Shown one piece after another: positions 1-11,052 of a DNA stretch of 64,000 nt. The notes beneath the pieces were generated by a model that made no database searches, was not told where the DNA came from, and worked only from the letters and a program-made list of their open reading frames with translations. Numbering within the stretch: position 1 is the first letter of the stretch; the number at the start of each line of letters is the position of its first letter. The position numbers and the translations under genes are program-made. Origin of the DNA: Auricularia sp. M13 (taxonomy: Eukaryota > Basidiomycota > Agaricomycetes > Auriculariales > Auriculariaceae); NCBI GenBank assembly GCA_037042915.1, contig CM073193.1, forward strand, positions 6,076,001-6,140,000. The letters run 5' to 3'.

Positions 1-2905
1 TAACCCGGAGCTCGCTGGAAGACATCAGGACATACGTGCAGAAACAAAGCGATATCAGCTTAATGCGGCGTGTGTTTTCAGCGGATGATCCTGCAAAGGA
101 ATTGCAGCATGATCTGAGAATGGCTTTGTCTACCTTTCAGGCAGGTCACCCTCAAAATGAGCTTCAAATGAAACTGATCCTCAAATTTCCTCCAATTTCC
201 AGCTCCAAAATCAGGTTGAAATGCAATCGCAACTTGTTCGTACGGAGGACGAAAGTTATGTCCGTTTCCAGACGGTCGTGGATAAGCTGGACTCGCAGGC
301 GGCGGAATTTTCAAAGCCTCAACGCCCCCCGAAAACAGACGACATCAGACCCCGGTACGCCACCCGAGTGACTGCAGTCCAAACCAGAGCTCATTTTCGG
401 TTTAGGTCCTACCCAATACCGACGCCACTGCTGTTTGGCCGCGACACAGAAGTGACGGAACTTGTGGATGCGATCACCAACCCTCCCGGTGGCAACGCAG
501 CACGCATTGCTCTGCTGGGACCTGGCGGTATTGGGAAATCCAGTCTTGCACTCGGAGCCCTCTCGCATGAACTCATTGTGTCAATGTTCGGCGAGCACTC
601 CTATTTCGTTCCGTGCGACAGCAGCACCTCTGCCAGCAGCCTCATTGCGGAAATCGCAGCCCACCTCGGCATTTCGGGCGATCATCTACGAAAGCGGCTG
701 ATATCTGCTCTCAGACGCACGACAAATGCGATAATTGTGCTCGATAACTTTGAGACTCCATGGGAGGACCCTCGCACGCGCACAGAGGTCGAGGCGGTGC
801 TCACTGCTCTCGCAGATGTTCCCACGCTGACCATTGTCGTCACGATGCGCGGTACGGAGCGTCCGCTCGGCGTTGATTGGACGAGGCCTCCGATGAAGCC
901 CATCGCCCCGCTTAGACGCGACGCTTCGCTACAGGCATTCTTGACTGTCTCGTCTTTATCCGTTGAGCGCAGCCCGGAGTTGCAGGAGCTACTGCAATGT
1001 GTGGACGATATTCCACTCGCGATTACTCTTGTTGCCCAGATGGCCCAGGTGGAATCTCCCGCTGCATTACTTGCCCGTTGGAAGACCGAAAGCACGTCGA
1101 TGGTGCACGCTCCGGTAGTGGCAGGCAGTTCCGATGCAGATCGGCTTTCCAGCCTGGACGCCTCGATTCGCCTGTCCCTCACATCGCCACGGATGCAGAA
1201 CACCCCACAAGCTCTCCAGCTTCTCAGTTTGCTCTCTCTACTTCCTGCTGGTCTTTCAGAGTCTTTCCGGCATCCCGGTCTTCCCGAGCTCCGGAAGAGC
1301 GCGTCCGTCCTGAAAAGTTGCGCGCTGGCCTTCTCACATGGAAATGGCCGGATACGCGTTCTCTGTCCAATTCGGATGTACATGCTCGCGCACCACCCGC
1401 CGCCCTACGAGCTCATTGCGCCTCTGGAACCCTCTTACACAGGTGTCGCAGATATATGCGCCAAGCTGGAATCAAAGGACACCCCGGACGTCTTGGCCCA
1501 GGTCATGGTGGAGGCTGCAAACGTCGAGTCGCTGTGCTTATACGTTCTTGATCACTGGCCCGCGGTGGACTGGCCCATTCCTGTGATATGTCGCTTTGAC
1601 GAGTTCTTGTTTTATTCGGGCCTGCCGTCAGGTCGACTGCTGGAGCGGGCAAGTGCTACCGCGAGACGGCCGGAACACCGGTTGCAGGTGCTTATGAGGC
1701 GAATCGTGCGCGAGCCTAGCAATGCAGGGCAGAAAATCTTAGGCGAGGAAGCCCTGGATCTATCCCGTACTGCAGGGCTCAGAGTGTATGAAGCGGAGGC
1801 GCTTGCGCGGCTCGGGGCCTCGCACCAGGGCAAACCGAGTAGTTTGGAGCTTTTGAAGCAGGGGCTCGCGATATTCGAGGAGCTCGGGGACAACTATCTT
1901 CGACATCAGGCCTGGTGTCTGGACCGGATGTCCAACTACGCCTTCTTCGCAGACGACTACGCCGCCGCGTCCAGCTATGCAGAGGAGTCCGTGCGGCGCT
2001 CCGAGGCATGCGGGGCGGTTGGCCGCGCGCTGCACACCCGCATACTGCAGGCCCACATCCACATCCGGCTCGGCGCTCTGAGGCGGGCGGCGGCAATCGC
2101 GGAGTCGTGTGTGCGTGCGGCGCGTTGGCTGGACAATACGCGCGGGCTCGCTGACGCGCTGACGTGCCGCGCGGGCATCGCGACCGCGTGCAGTGATATC
2201 GACGAGGCCCTCGAGCTGCACACGGCGGCGTCCGCGCTCTTCGCGCGGCGCGGAGACCCCATAAACAGGGACTACGCAAAGCTCATGATTGTGCCGCTCC
2301 TCGTCTCCCGCCGCGAGATCATAGCCGCGCGCAACATGCTGGAGGAGGCGCTGCCCGTGCTGCGTACCGCTAATTCCTGGGCCGTGCTCATGGCCCGTTG
2401 TTCAGAGGCTGAGCTCGCGTTGGTGGAAGGCGACTACGAGGTCGCCCAGGCGCATGCGCTGACGGCACTCAGCCACGCGCGCGCGCGCAAGGCGGGGCGC
2501 GTCGAGGCGCGCATACGCGAAATGCTCGGCGACATTGAGCTCGAGCGCGAACGCGTGGACGACGCAACGACGCACTATGTGCTCGCGCTGCTGTTGTACG
2601 CGCGCCTTGGCAACATGCTCTACCTCATCCCGGGCATTTGCAAGCTGGGAAAGCTGTTGATTTTGCGGAATGACTGCAACACCGCCAATGGTGTCTTTCG
2701 CTGGGGTCTAGAGTGGGCGAAGAGATGCGGGTTGAAGGCCGTACAGGCAGGGTGTCTGGTCGGGCTGGCGGAGACACAGGATCTGACAGGCGAGCCGGAC
2801 CCTGCTACCTGGACAGAGGCATTGCACATGAGTGAATTGGCCGGTGAGCAAATGCTTGTTAGCAAGTGTGAAGCCCGTCTTTTGGCTTTGAAGTCTTTGC
2901 AGTAA
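1..2905 (+). CDS. NB-ARC / TPR STAND ATPase, 5' end outside window
   Basis: Large STAND-type signalling ATPase of the kind expanded in agaricomycetes, proposed to act in non-self recognition or regulated cell death (family knowledge, not shown here). The main exon (203-2905) holds a P-loop GPGGIGKSS near 530-550, a Walker B stretch IIVLDNFETPW near 735-765, and a GLPLA-like DDIPLAITL near 1010. About 1.1 kb of helical repeats follows (1740-2850), reading as TPR-like Ala/Leu/Tyr-rich helices. An upstream exon (1-140) encodes the helical region before the ATPase and joins through an apparent GC-AG intron (141-202), giving the junction peptide STFQ-LQNQVEMQSQL. The true start lies left of the window. 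The first ATG of the long frame (221) is internal and should not be taken as the start. Stop TAA at 2903-2905. Confidence 0.85.
141..202 (+). other. Apparent GC-AG intron in NB-ARC gene
   Basis: The upstream exon ends with codon CAG at 138-140. The next bases are GCAGGT, a strong GC-type donor, and the acceptor TTCCAG ends at 202. Phase-0 joining links two different frames into a continuous helical region. The only nearby GT donor, at 145, gives the wrong frame. Confidence 0.6.
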
Positions 2906-3523
2906 ATTTTGCTGCAACTGTAATCTGGATTTTGACGACTTTGTACATCATTGTCTGCAATAGGTTGTACGGTGATTATGGTTCAGTGCGGAGTGACATT
3001 GTAATAGCAATATAACTCACTGTTCGAGAGGAGCCTGCCAGTGTTCATCCCGATAATTGACATTTGTGCCTGTATGTTCGGTTGGGCAATGTCACACAGT
3101 TGTAATCTGCTGCATTCTGGCTGAATACCCCTCAGTCAGATTGATCATGAGACGAATGCCTTTTCTACTTGTTGGAGATGAATAGAATATTCTTACTGGT
3201 GAGGTCTGGAGCAGTCAAGAAGATTAACATGATAATACCTTGATCACATGAACTATCACATAAATATGGTAGATGAAGGTTGACATTCATAGTTGTTGGA
3301 GTTCAAGTTCAAGTTTTCGAATATGTCGGAGGTTGAAATACATTTCCGGGCTTGCAACACTTGCTGCGTTTGGCGTTCAATGACGGACGTGTTCCGCGAC
3401 GTCCCCGAATTTTTCGAGGCAAGGACGCGAAGCAGCAGAGGCCCATACACTTAGGGCTGACCGGCGCGCTCAGGTCGAGCTCGGAGAGTCGTTGGCGGCA
3501 AGAACAGAAACATTATGTGCGCT
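2906..3523. other. Intergenic, no gene seen
   Basis: AT-richer spacer between the NB-ARC/TPR gene and the ChAPs gene, presumably holding the 3' UTR of the first and the promoter of the second. Only short unsupported ORFs occur, and no repeat or RNA gene was recognised. Confidence 0.6.
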
Positions 3524-6092
3524 ATGGTGTCCGATAGCATGCTCAGCGCTCATTGCAGCTCGTTGCTAGCTACATTCCGCGAATTAGGCCCGCCAGACTT
3601 ATGTCACGTGGTCAAGAGCTCCGGCAAGTCAGGCCAGAAGGATGTGGGTGTCCAGGCGTGTGCCTAGCGCCGCGGGTTAGCAACTACTGACCGCGTTGCA
3701 TAGCTTGGCTCATATCACTACGTGTCCGGCGTCGACGCTTCATCCTCAGCATCTCTGGCGGCATACATTAATTCGCTCACATATACTCTGGAAGACAATT
3801 CCACCTGGTTTGCCAAGGGCACCGCCTGGAAAGTTCGCTCAGGGTGCTATTGGTCAGTCCTACCGCCAGCCAGAATTTTGCATCATTGAGTCAATTCCAG
3901 CTGCTTTAACGCGTTTTCACGCGTCGATGTCCGGGTGGATGTCAAAATTCCGGGAGGCGTGCATGCCAAGGTCATCGACTTGCGGGGCGAACAGTACGTG
4001 TCACCTTAACCAGCTCTGTTTCGCTAAACTTGTGAATTCAGGCATGAATGCACAACAGAAATATGGCAGGAGACCTATCTCTCGGCGCTGTTACGAGCCA
4101 TCCTGTACGCGGACGACCCGAATTATCGTCTCGTTGGTTTCCGGAAACTGGACCCAATAACAACACGCGAAGGCGAATTGCGGTTTCTGCAGGCAGCAGA
4201 AGCTTTGTTTTTCAAGGGTAAGTAAGACTTCCTATATCTACACTATCATTGACGCCGTCCAGGTTGGCAACTCGGATCCGACCCAGAAATCCAAGTCGCC
4301 AGCGTCGTGTCCAACCATCTGACGGCGGGCATCATGAAGTACTTTGGCGACGCCTTCCGATACGAAATCGCGGCGAACCTGTTCGAGAAGCTGTACGCCA
4401 AGGACAACGAGGTGTCGAGTCTGCTCGCGCAGTGCTACATCGGGATGAACGAGGAGGTCAAGGCGATCCAGATCATGGCGTCCGCGATCCGGCAGACGCC
4501 GCAGAGCTTCACGCTGCTGCACGTGCAGTGCGACTTCATGCGGTCGAAGGGCCGGCTCGACTGGGCGCTGAAGCTCGCGCGCGAGGCGGTCAACTGCGCG
4601 CCGAGCGAGTTCGTCACGTGGGCGAAGCTGACGGAGGTGTACATCGACATGGGCATGTACGAGAGCGCGCTGCTCACTCTCAACTCGTGCCCGATGTTCA
4701 CGTACAACGAGCGCGACCTGCACCGCATGCCGCCGCCCGCGAAGACGCACCTGCCCGTCAAGCCGTTCATCGCCGAGACCGGGATTATAGACGACGACGA
4801 GCTCAACCGCGACAACGAGGCGGCCGACATCACGCTCACGCGCCTGCCCGCGCCCAACCTCCGCGGCACGTTCGCCAAGGCGTACGCGCTCCTCACGCGG
4901 CTTGTGTCGCAAATAGGCTGGGACGAGCTGCTGAAGAGCAGATCTGCCGTGTTCGTCATGGAGGAGGAATACCGCATGCAGAAGGCGACGGCGGACGTGC
5001 GCAGCTCGCTCGAGGAGCACGACGAGCATGATAACAACGACACCGCGAGTGAGGGTGCGCATGAACACGAGCACGACGACGCGTCGAGCACGCGCGCTAT
5101 TCGCAGCCGGCCGGGCAGCCCGAATGGCCAGCAGCAGCATTCGCGCGTCACTTCTGAAGCGGAGAGCACCACGCTCGCGGAGAGCACGAGCAAGCACGCG
5201 CCGCAGCCGAGCACGGACAGCGTCGTGCCCGGGCCCGACGTGCCGGTCATCAAGGTCTCGACGGAGGAGCAGTGGCAGCAGGACGACGAGGCCAAAGCCG
5301 CCTCGACCGTCAACCTGAACGAGAACGTCGAGAAAACCACGACGAACGGTACTGCGCACCATAACGACGAGAAGAACGGCGATGCGGATGCGGACGGGGT
5401 GGCTCCGCCCACGCCGACGCTGGATAAGCCTGAAGTCGCCGCTAGCGGTCCCGATAGCAGCGAGAACGCGAAATCCAGCGCCGGCGCAGACGAGGAGGGC
5501 GAGGGTTTCTCGTTCAGCAACAAGCGCTTATGCGAGCGGTGGCTCGATAACTTGTTCATGGTTCTCTACGAGGTGAGCTCAAGTCCTATTCGGCCATTGT
5601 GTGAAGTGCAAGTCTGACAAACCCGACGCGCAGGACCTGCGGATCTGGACGATCTTCCGCGCGGAAGTCGCGCACTTCAAGACGCAGCACGTAGCGTACC
5701 GCAAGACGGGCAAGGAGTGGGAGATTCTCGGCGACCTGGGGATGCGGCTGCACCACAAGGAGGAGGCCAAGGAGGCGTACCAGCGCTGCCTCGAGTCGCG
5801 CTTCAGCTCGCGCGCTTGGACGCGGCTGCTCGAGATCTACGCGGACGAGGGCGACCTGCAGAAGACGCTGAACGCGGCGATTCGCCTCGCCGCGTACCAG
5901 CACCGGTGGTACATGGAGACGGTGTACCCGAGCGAGGTCGCGCGCCAGCTGTTCAAGCTCGGCCAGATCCACGGGCACGACAAGATCTCGTACACGCTCC
6001 TCAGCATGGGCCTCCCGCAGCCCATCCAAAACATCATGAAGGCCTATTTGCGCTACGGCCAGACGTTCAAGGTGGAGGGGTACGACTTCTAA
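3524..6092 (+). CDS. ChAPs family protein (Chs5-Arf1-binding, Bch1/Bud7-like exomer cargo adaptor)
   Basis: TPR-containing adaptor that, in yeast, works with Chs5 and Arf1 in exomer at the trans-Golgi to export selected cargo such as chitin synthase. Exons read as about 3524-3643, 3704-3852, 3901-3993, 4042-4217, 4263-5572 and 5634-6092. Diagnostic peptides include ELGPPDLCHVVK, YHYVSGVDASS, VDVRVDVKIPG, the TPR core around FGDAFRYEIAANLFEKLYA, and the family-typical C-terminus YGQTFKVEGYDF just before the stop. A region rich in Glu/Asp/Ser/Thr (roughly 5000-5500) forms a disordered insert before the C-terminal TPR block, a common position for one in filamentous fungal members. The first exon is the weakest part: two further in-frame ATGs lie near 3515 and 3539. 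The first intron (3644-3703) has a GTGGGT donor. Long reading frames on the minus strand here are compositional shadows. Confidence 0.9.
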
Positions 6093-6412
6093 GTTCCTTT
6101 TTTTCCCCGCACGGTCTTCGTTCGCCTCCAAGCTTGTTCCTTCCCCCTTTCTTGTCTTGGTGCGGTACTATAGCTTTCTCTCGTTTTCGATTGTCATTCC
6201 TATGAATTGAATGCGCCCTCCTATGATATTCTCCAGTACATAGCTCCGTCCGCCAGTAGAATTTTTGGAACATATCGTGCTCTGCTGTTTGACGCAGGAG
6301 AGTTGGACAAACGAAGTGTTTAGTCAAACTGTTTGGAACAGGTGCAATGCAACTCAAGCGGAGGATAACCGCGTTTGCATCCGACCTTGCTCCCTGACCT
6401 CTGACTTGTACC

Positions 6413-7421
6413 ATGGCAGACCAGTTCTTTGCCGAGCTGCGCAAGATACCACCAGTGACACGCATTGTCGTCGCGTCGACACTAGTGATCACACTATCCG
6501 AGATTCTGCAATTCGTCAACATATATTCGCTCGTGTTCTCTACGCGCTACGTGGCCAGATGGCAGGTGAGCACACTCCTCCTGGAACCACCGCTTCATAG
6601 TCTTAATTCGATTAATTGCGCAGATATGGCGACTGTATACAACATTCTTCTGGGCTGGTGAGTGGCTCCCGCTGCTGCTGCTGTCAGAGTGCCTTCGCTG
6701 ACTGGGGTTCTGCAGGACGAGGATTATCATTTCTGTTCAGCGTTATTATGCTGTAGTGAGTACAGTCCTCGTTGTTTATTGTCTTCAATTCTCTAATATG
6801 AATCTGCAGTCGAAATTTGCTCGAGGTTGAAGAGCAGCATTACGGCCGGCGCTCGCACGACCTGGCATGGCAGAGCATCCTCGCGGCCCTCGCAATACTC
6901 GCAAGTACCATTCCCTCCCACAGATCTATCCCATGCTTGCTGATACGCTATTCTCGCAGGCTCTGAACCTGCCCCTCCACACGCCCATCCATTTCTCAGC
7001 ACTTTACATCTGCTACGTGTACCTCAGCTCGTGGCTCACCACCGCGCCGACCGTCTCGCTCTACGGCCTCGTAACAGTGCCGACCCGCTGGTTCCCGTAC
7101 ATGCTCATGCTGTTCGACGTCCTGCAAGGCGGGCCCGCCGCGGCGCTCGTCAGCCTCACGGGGTGCATCGTCGGCCACGCCTGGTGGCTGCTCGAGTGGC
7201 GGGACGGCCAGCGCCAGGACACCGTCTGGGGTCGCGCCCCGCCCTGGTTCAAGGCCTGGGTTTCCGACGGCGCCGCGGTCGACCAACCCGCGCCGGAACC
7301 GCGCGCGTACGGCGGCGCGCGGGCGCCACCTAACCGTGGGTTTGGAGATGGAGGACGTCCGGTGGCTGCCCAGCAGCCGCAAGGGTACAATTGGGGCTCG
7401 GGTCATAGACTGGGCTCTTGA
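6413..7421 (+). CDS. Derlin (Der1-like ERAD membrane protein)
   Basis: Rhomboid-pseudoprotease-like ER membrane protein that helps retrotranslocate misfolded proteins in ERAD. Five exons read as 6413-6565, 6624-6657, 6716-6755, 6810-6900 and 6960-7421. The N-terminus MADQFFAELRKIPPVTR is the family signature for Derlins, followed by hydrophobic segments and the FSARY-like FSTRYVARWQ. The C-terminal exon carries further membrane helices (FSALYICYVYLSSW, VTVPTRWFPYMLMLFDV) and the GHAWWLLEW motif close to the last helix. The tail is Gly/Pro/Arg-rich and ends at TGA 7419-7421. Exons 2 and 3 are very short (34 and 40 nt). The fourth intron appears to be GC-AG. No active-site Ser/His pair of true rhomboid proteases was noted, as expected for a Derlin. 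Confidence 0.9.
6901..6959 (+). other. GC-AG intron in Derlin gene
   Basis: Donor CTC|GCAAGT follows the exon ending in ALAIL, and the acceptor CGCAG ends at 6959 before ALNLPLHTP. GCAAGT is the canonical sequence of GC-type donors. Using the GT at 6905-6906 instead puts an in-frame stop directly after the junction. Confidence 0.75.
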
Positions 7422-7708
7422 TGTGTGAGTAAATGTCAAAATATAACAGCTTGTTGTACATGGACACCCGCCGCGGCAACCTTACAGCAATAGCGTACAG
7501 CCAGCTCTACTTTTCGGATCTTCGCCTGCGCAGACGGACTCGGAGCTCGAGTGGAGCTTCATGAATCATGTTGCAAGACTTGTTCTCTCCTTTCCAGGAC
7601 GCGCAGATTTCAAACGTTGGTTGCATCTAAGTAAGTCGCATCGTTGTACTCGCAGCTCGGTCGTTGTATGAACATGATATCCAGGAAGTCGTGGCACTAG
7701 CAGCTCAA

Positions 7709-7957
7709 TCAAGCGAACGCGATGTAGGATGCACGAGCCGAATACAACACCGTGTCCTCCCAACTATCGATGTGCCAAGTCATGCCAGTCGCAGAAATCA
7801 AGTCGGCGCTCAACTTCAGGCGCAGGTTCGCCCCGTTGTCGATGTCGATGGAACTGAGCCCCAGCATGACCTTGGGCCTATCCTGGAAGGCGCCCGGAGG
7901 GAAGTTGATTCTCCAGGCGTGGGCAGTCGCTAGATAGGACGTGTTAGACTCTTGCAC
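7709..7957 (-). CDS. H-type lectin domain, small gene or remnant
   Basis: The minus-strand reading contains a single H-type (agglutinin-like) lectin repeat. It includes RPKVMLGLSSIDID, an LKLSADLISATGMTWHI strand and the closing SWEDTVLYSARASYIAF, with the Trp and Asp-Thr positions typical of that fold. H-type lectins bind GalNAc-like sugars and occur in secreted or cytosolic fungal proteins. No ATG opens this frame within the block. An in-frame TAG lies immediately upstream, followed in the 3' direction by what may be a splice acceptor (CGTCTAG), so at least one upstream exon is needed. A candidate ATG at 8094 starts a short frame that I could not join. Other fungal members often have longer N-terminal regions or several repeats, so this may be a truncated copy. 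Stop TGA at 7709-7711. Confidence 0.5.
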   Translation of the reverse strand: MQESNTSYLATAHAWRINFPPGAFQDRPKVMLGLSSIDIDNGANLRLKLSADLISATGMTWHIDSWEDTVLYSARASYIAFA

Positions 7958-8194
7958 CTAGACGGCCACGTACAGAACCGCGCCTGCGAGCAATCGTCCA
8001 AGTATTAGCGTATGAAGCCCTTGCCGTGGGCACGCAGCGCCGGCTCCGATCTCCACCCTGCAAAGGCGCCTGTGGAAGGTTGCGCCGCGCTCATGCATTT
8101 AGCAGTAATTATAACATTTCTACGCTGGTATACAATAAACTGCTCCAAATAACAATATCCGGCCACATACGACGACGATAAGACGAGGCGAGAA

Positions 8195-10475
8195 TTAGAA
8201 CAGGGCCAGCGCGGCGCTAGCAATGGCAGCGATGAGCACCATCATGCCGACAGGCAAGACAGCGCCGAGCGATGCAGAGCCAGTACCACCGTTTCCACCG
8301 CTGCCGCCGCTCGGCTTCGTCTCGGTGGTGTTGACGATGCGACCTTCGATCTTGACGTGCAGCGGCTTGTTCTTGTTGAGGTAGTTGACGAGGATCTCAT
8401 CGAGCGTGCCAAGCGCGATGTAGTCCGTGCGCGGCGGCCAGAAGTAGTCGCCGCCCGTGGCGAGGAAGTCGACCGCAGCCTGCACAGTATTTGTGGAGGA
8501 TTAGAAAAGTTTTCAAAGAAGACGAGAGCAAGGGACGTCGGCGATACGCACAATGGTGTACGTCTTGTCATCCTCAACCGGCTTCCCGCCAATGCTGAAC
8601 TCAATGAGGCGCGATCCCACCGGGTTCTTGGGGTTCCACGCGAACTTCATGCTATGCGAGACCTGGACGAACGACGTGACCTCGTGCTTGCTCGCGTTTG
8701 ACTGTCCAGACGCGATGCCCTCGAAGATCTCCCACAGCTCGGAGCCCTTGAAATCGAGGTCCGTGACGGCGTTCAGGAAGGGGAACGACGTGAGCACGTC
8801 GCCCTGCGTGACGTCGCCCGACGCAATGCTGGCGCGGATGCCGCCCGCGTTGATGATGGCGCCGTCGACTTTGCCGCCAGCGGAAACGCGGTAGTCGTAC
8901 ATCGCGTCCGTAATCTGGTGCAGAGTTATCATTAAGAGCGTACACTAATGGGTGGTTTATGGAGCGACGTACGACGTTGCCGAGAGTGCACTCGGAGTAC
9001 TGGCAGGTGCTCTGCTCCAGCTGGTCTGCCGTCTTGCCGACAACTGCAACACGAATCAACAATGGCATTCTGCAGTGACACCAGCAGCGCATAACTCACC
9101 CTTCTTAGCCAGCGCATCAAACGGCACGCGCCACTCGGCGACCTCATCGTCCAACTTCGCGTTCTGCTTGGTGGTGTTCGTGAGGCGGATGGGCTCGCCT
9201 TCGTACTTGACGACCTTGCCCGCCTCATCGAACGCGAGGTTCATGCGGCCGAGATACTCGCCCCAGCGGTACGCGGTGACGATGAAGACCTCCTCGCCGT
9301 CAAGGTTCTTCGCGATCGTCGGGTACTTGCCCGCGGCACCCTCCATGTCGCCGATGAGCGTGTGGCTGTGACCTCCGACAATCTACAAGAAACCAGGACT
9401 TGAGTTGGAGAACAGGATAATATGATAGTGGGAGGTTAGGAACTGACGAGGTCGATACCGCGCGTCTTCGTCGCGAGCTCGATATCCTTGTCATAGCCGA
9501 TATGCGTGAGCGCGATAATGCGCTGCACGCCGGCATCCTCGAGCTCCTTCACGGCCTTGGTAACAGTCTCCACGGGGTCCAGAATATCGGTGCCAGGACC
9601 AGCTGCATGAAACATCAACTCCCTGCACGCGGAGGACGAATTGTGTGGACGCACCTCCCGTCGACGTGCCCTTAGTGTCGGGCGTAAGGATACCAATGAT
9701 ACCGAGGTTGTGCTTCTTTATAACAGTGTACGGCTTCCAGTTGTCGAGCCCATTCATGCCGCTGTGGTTGGTCTTCAAGTTGGCGCAGACAACGGGGAAG
9801 GTGAGGTTTCCGATGAACGCGCTCAGCTCGTCGAGGCCCTTGTCAAATTCGTGATTGCCTTTAGACATCGTCAGACACATTTCGCTTGAAGAATGTGTAG
9901 AATACGCACCAAGGGTCATGGCGTCGTAGCCGACTTCGTTCACGGCATACGAAATCTTTTCGCCTCCGTAGTAAGAGAAAAACAGGGTGCCCTGGTAGGA
10001 GATGAGCGTGTTACCAGAAGTATCATCAAAAGCCGTGCCCACCTGAAATTCGTCGCCATCGTCGAGAACAACGACATCTGGCTCGGCCGCGCGAATCTCG
10101 TCGACCTTGGTTTTAATGCGCGCATATCCAGCGATGCACTCATTGCCTTCTGTGCAGTCGGTGCCTCTTCCCGCTGCGAAGATCGAATGTCCAGACGACA
10201 GATACAGTAATGAACGCGGAAAGAGGTCACGCACCACGCCATTCATCGAGATGAGCATGCACGTCGTTGGTGTGAAGGATAGTCACATTCTACAGAGCAT
10301 GGCTGTATCAGACGCGGCAGTACCGCAGACACAGCGAAACGCGACTTGCGTAAAGACCGTCAGCGTCGAGGCCGCGCTTCGAGAGGCGTTTTGAGACCAA
10401 GCTGTCGACTTTGCCGAACACAGCCGTCGGGACAGCGGCGAGCGTCGCAGCGAATGCAAGGGTAGCTGTGCGCAT
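8195..10475 (-). CDS. Secreted, probably GPI-anchored 5'-nucleotidase / metallophosphoesterase
   Basis: Ecto-5'-nucleotidase-type enzyme predicted to dephosphorylate extracellular nucleotides (family knowledge). A signal peptide starts at ATG 10475 (MRTATLAFAATLAAVPTAVFG). The catalytic domain shows the metal-binding motifs in order: ILHTNDVHAHLDE, DDGDEFQ, GNHEFDKG, LTHIGYDKD and GGHSHT. The C-terminal nucleotide-binding domain has VDGAIINAGGIRASI and YTIV-AAVDFLATGGDYFW. The protein ends with a Gly/Ser-rich linker and a hydrophobic tail (VGMMVLIAAIASAALALF) typical of a GPI-attachment signal. There are many short introns. The first (10349-10290) appears to be GC-AG, and the second exon is only 55 nt (10289-10235). 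A TATA-like element lies about 104 bp upstream of the ATG. All expected metal ligands seen by eye are present, so the enzyme looks functional. Confidence 0.9.
10290..10349 (-). other. GC-AG intron in 5'-nucleotidase gene
   Basis: On the minus strand exon 1 ends in codon TAC and is followed by donor GCAAGT. The acceptor CTGTAG ends at 10290 and the next exon opens NVTILHTNDVHAH. Phase-0 joining gives GLY-NVTILHTNDV, as expected for the family. The nearby GT at phase 1 breaks the frame. Confidence 0.65.
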
Positions 10476-10578
10476 GGTGAAGGAAAGTCAAGCCGCGAAG
10501 TGAACGAACGATAGGGAGTAACAACGCCCGGGAAGTTGAAGCGAGGGACTTGACGGCGAGATATGGACGCGTAGGGAA

Positions 10579-10584
10579 TATATA
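10579..10584 (-). promoter_or_regulatory. TATA-like element of the 5'-nucleotidase gene
   Basis: TATATA on the minus strand, about 104 bp upstream of the start codon at 10475, within an otherwise GC-rich leader. Position and sequence fit a core promoter element, but the transcription start was not determined. Confidence 0.4.
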
Positions 10585-11052
10585 GCCGCTCGACAGGCAC
10601 GACGCACATGCGCAAAAGTCTTGGCACGGGATGCATGCATCATGATCCTGGACCTGTTGGAAGATAACGACGATTTTGACTCTCAAGAAAGGTCTCCGCG
10701 AGGAAAGGCTTGGCCGCGTAGACCGCCGCAGAAACAGAGAAGCGACTCCTATCACAAAGAACGGAGCAGGGCAAGCCTGTCCCGGCACATATGGGCTGAG
10801 ATACGATACTATCGCTCTGGTGCCGCTGCAGATGGCAGTGGCGCCGACATCAGCGTCCTATCAAACGGGCGGGCGACGCCGAGGCACCGGTTTCGGACTA
10901 ATCACCCGCAAAGGCCGGGGTGTGTATAATTAGGCACAAGTATCCCTGTAGAGGAATTTAGAATCGCAAGGCAAGTGCAAGGCATCCTCGTGCTGGTGGT
11001 AAACTATTCAATGTGTACGACGCACATTTTATCCGAGGATCTACTATCAGCT
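10585..11052. other. Intergenic, no gene seen
   Basis: Spacer between the 5' end of the 5'-nucleotidase gene and the 3' end of the potassium channel gene. Short ORFs on both strands show no recognisable domain. Confidence 0.5.

Noticed and set aside
4238-5559. Long open frames on the minus strand across the ChAPs gene
   Set aside because: Compositional shadows of a GC-rich coding exon; low-complexity Arg/Ser/Val content and no domain, while the plus strand has the conserved ChAPs protein.
10621-10933. Small plus-strand genes upstream of the 5'-nucleotidase
   Set aside because: Two overlapping Arg-rich frames with no domain, lying in the promoter region; not supported.
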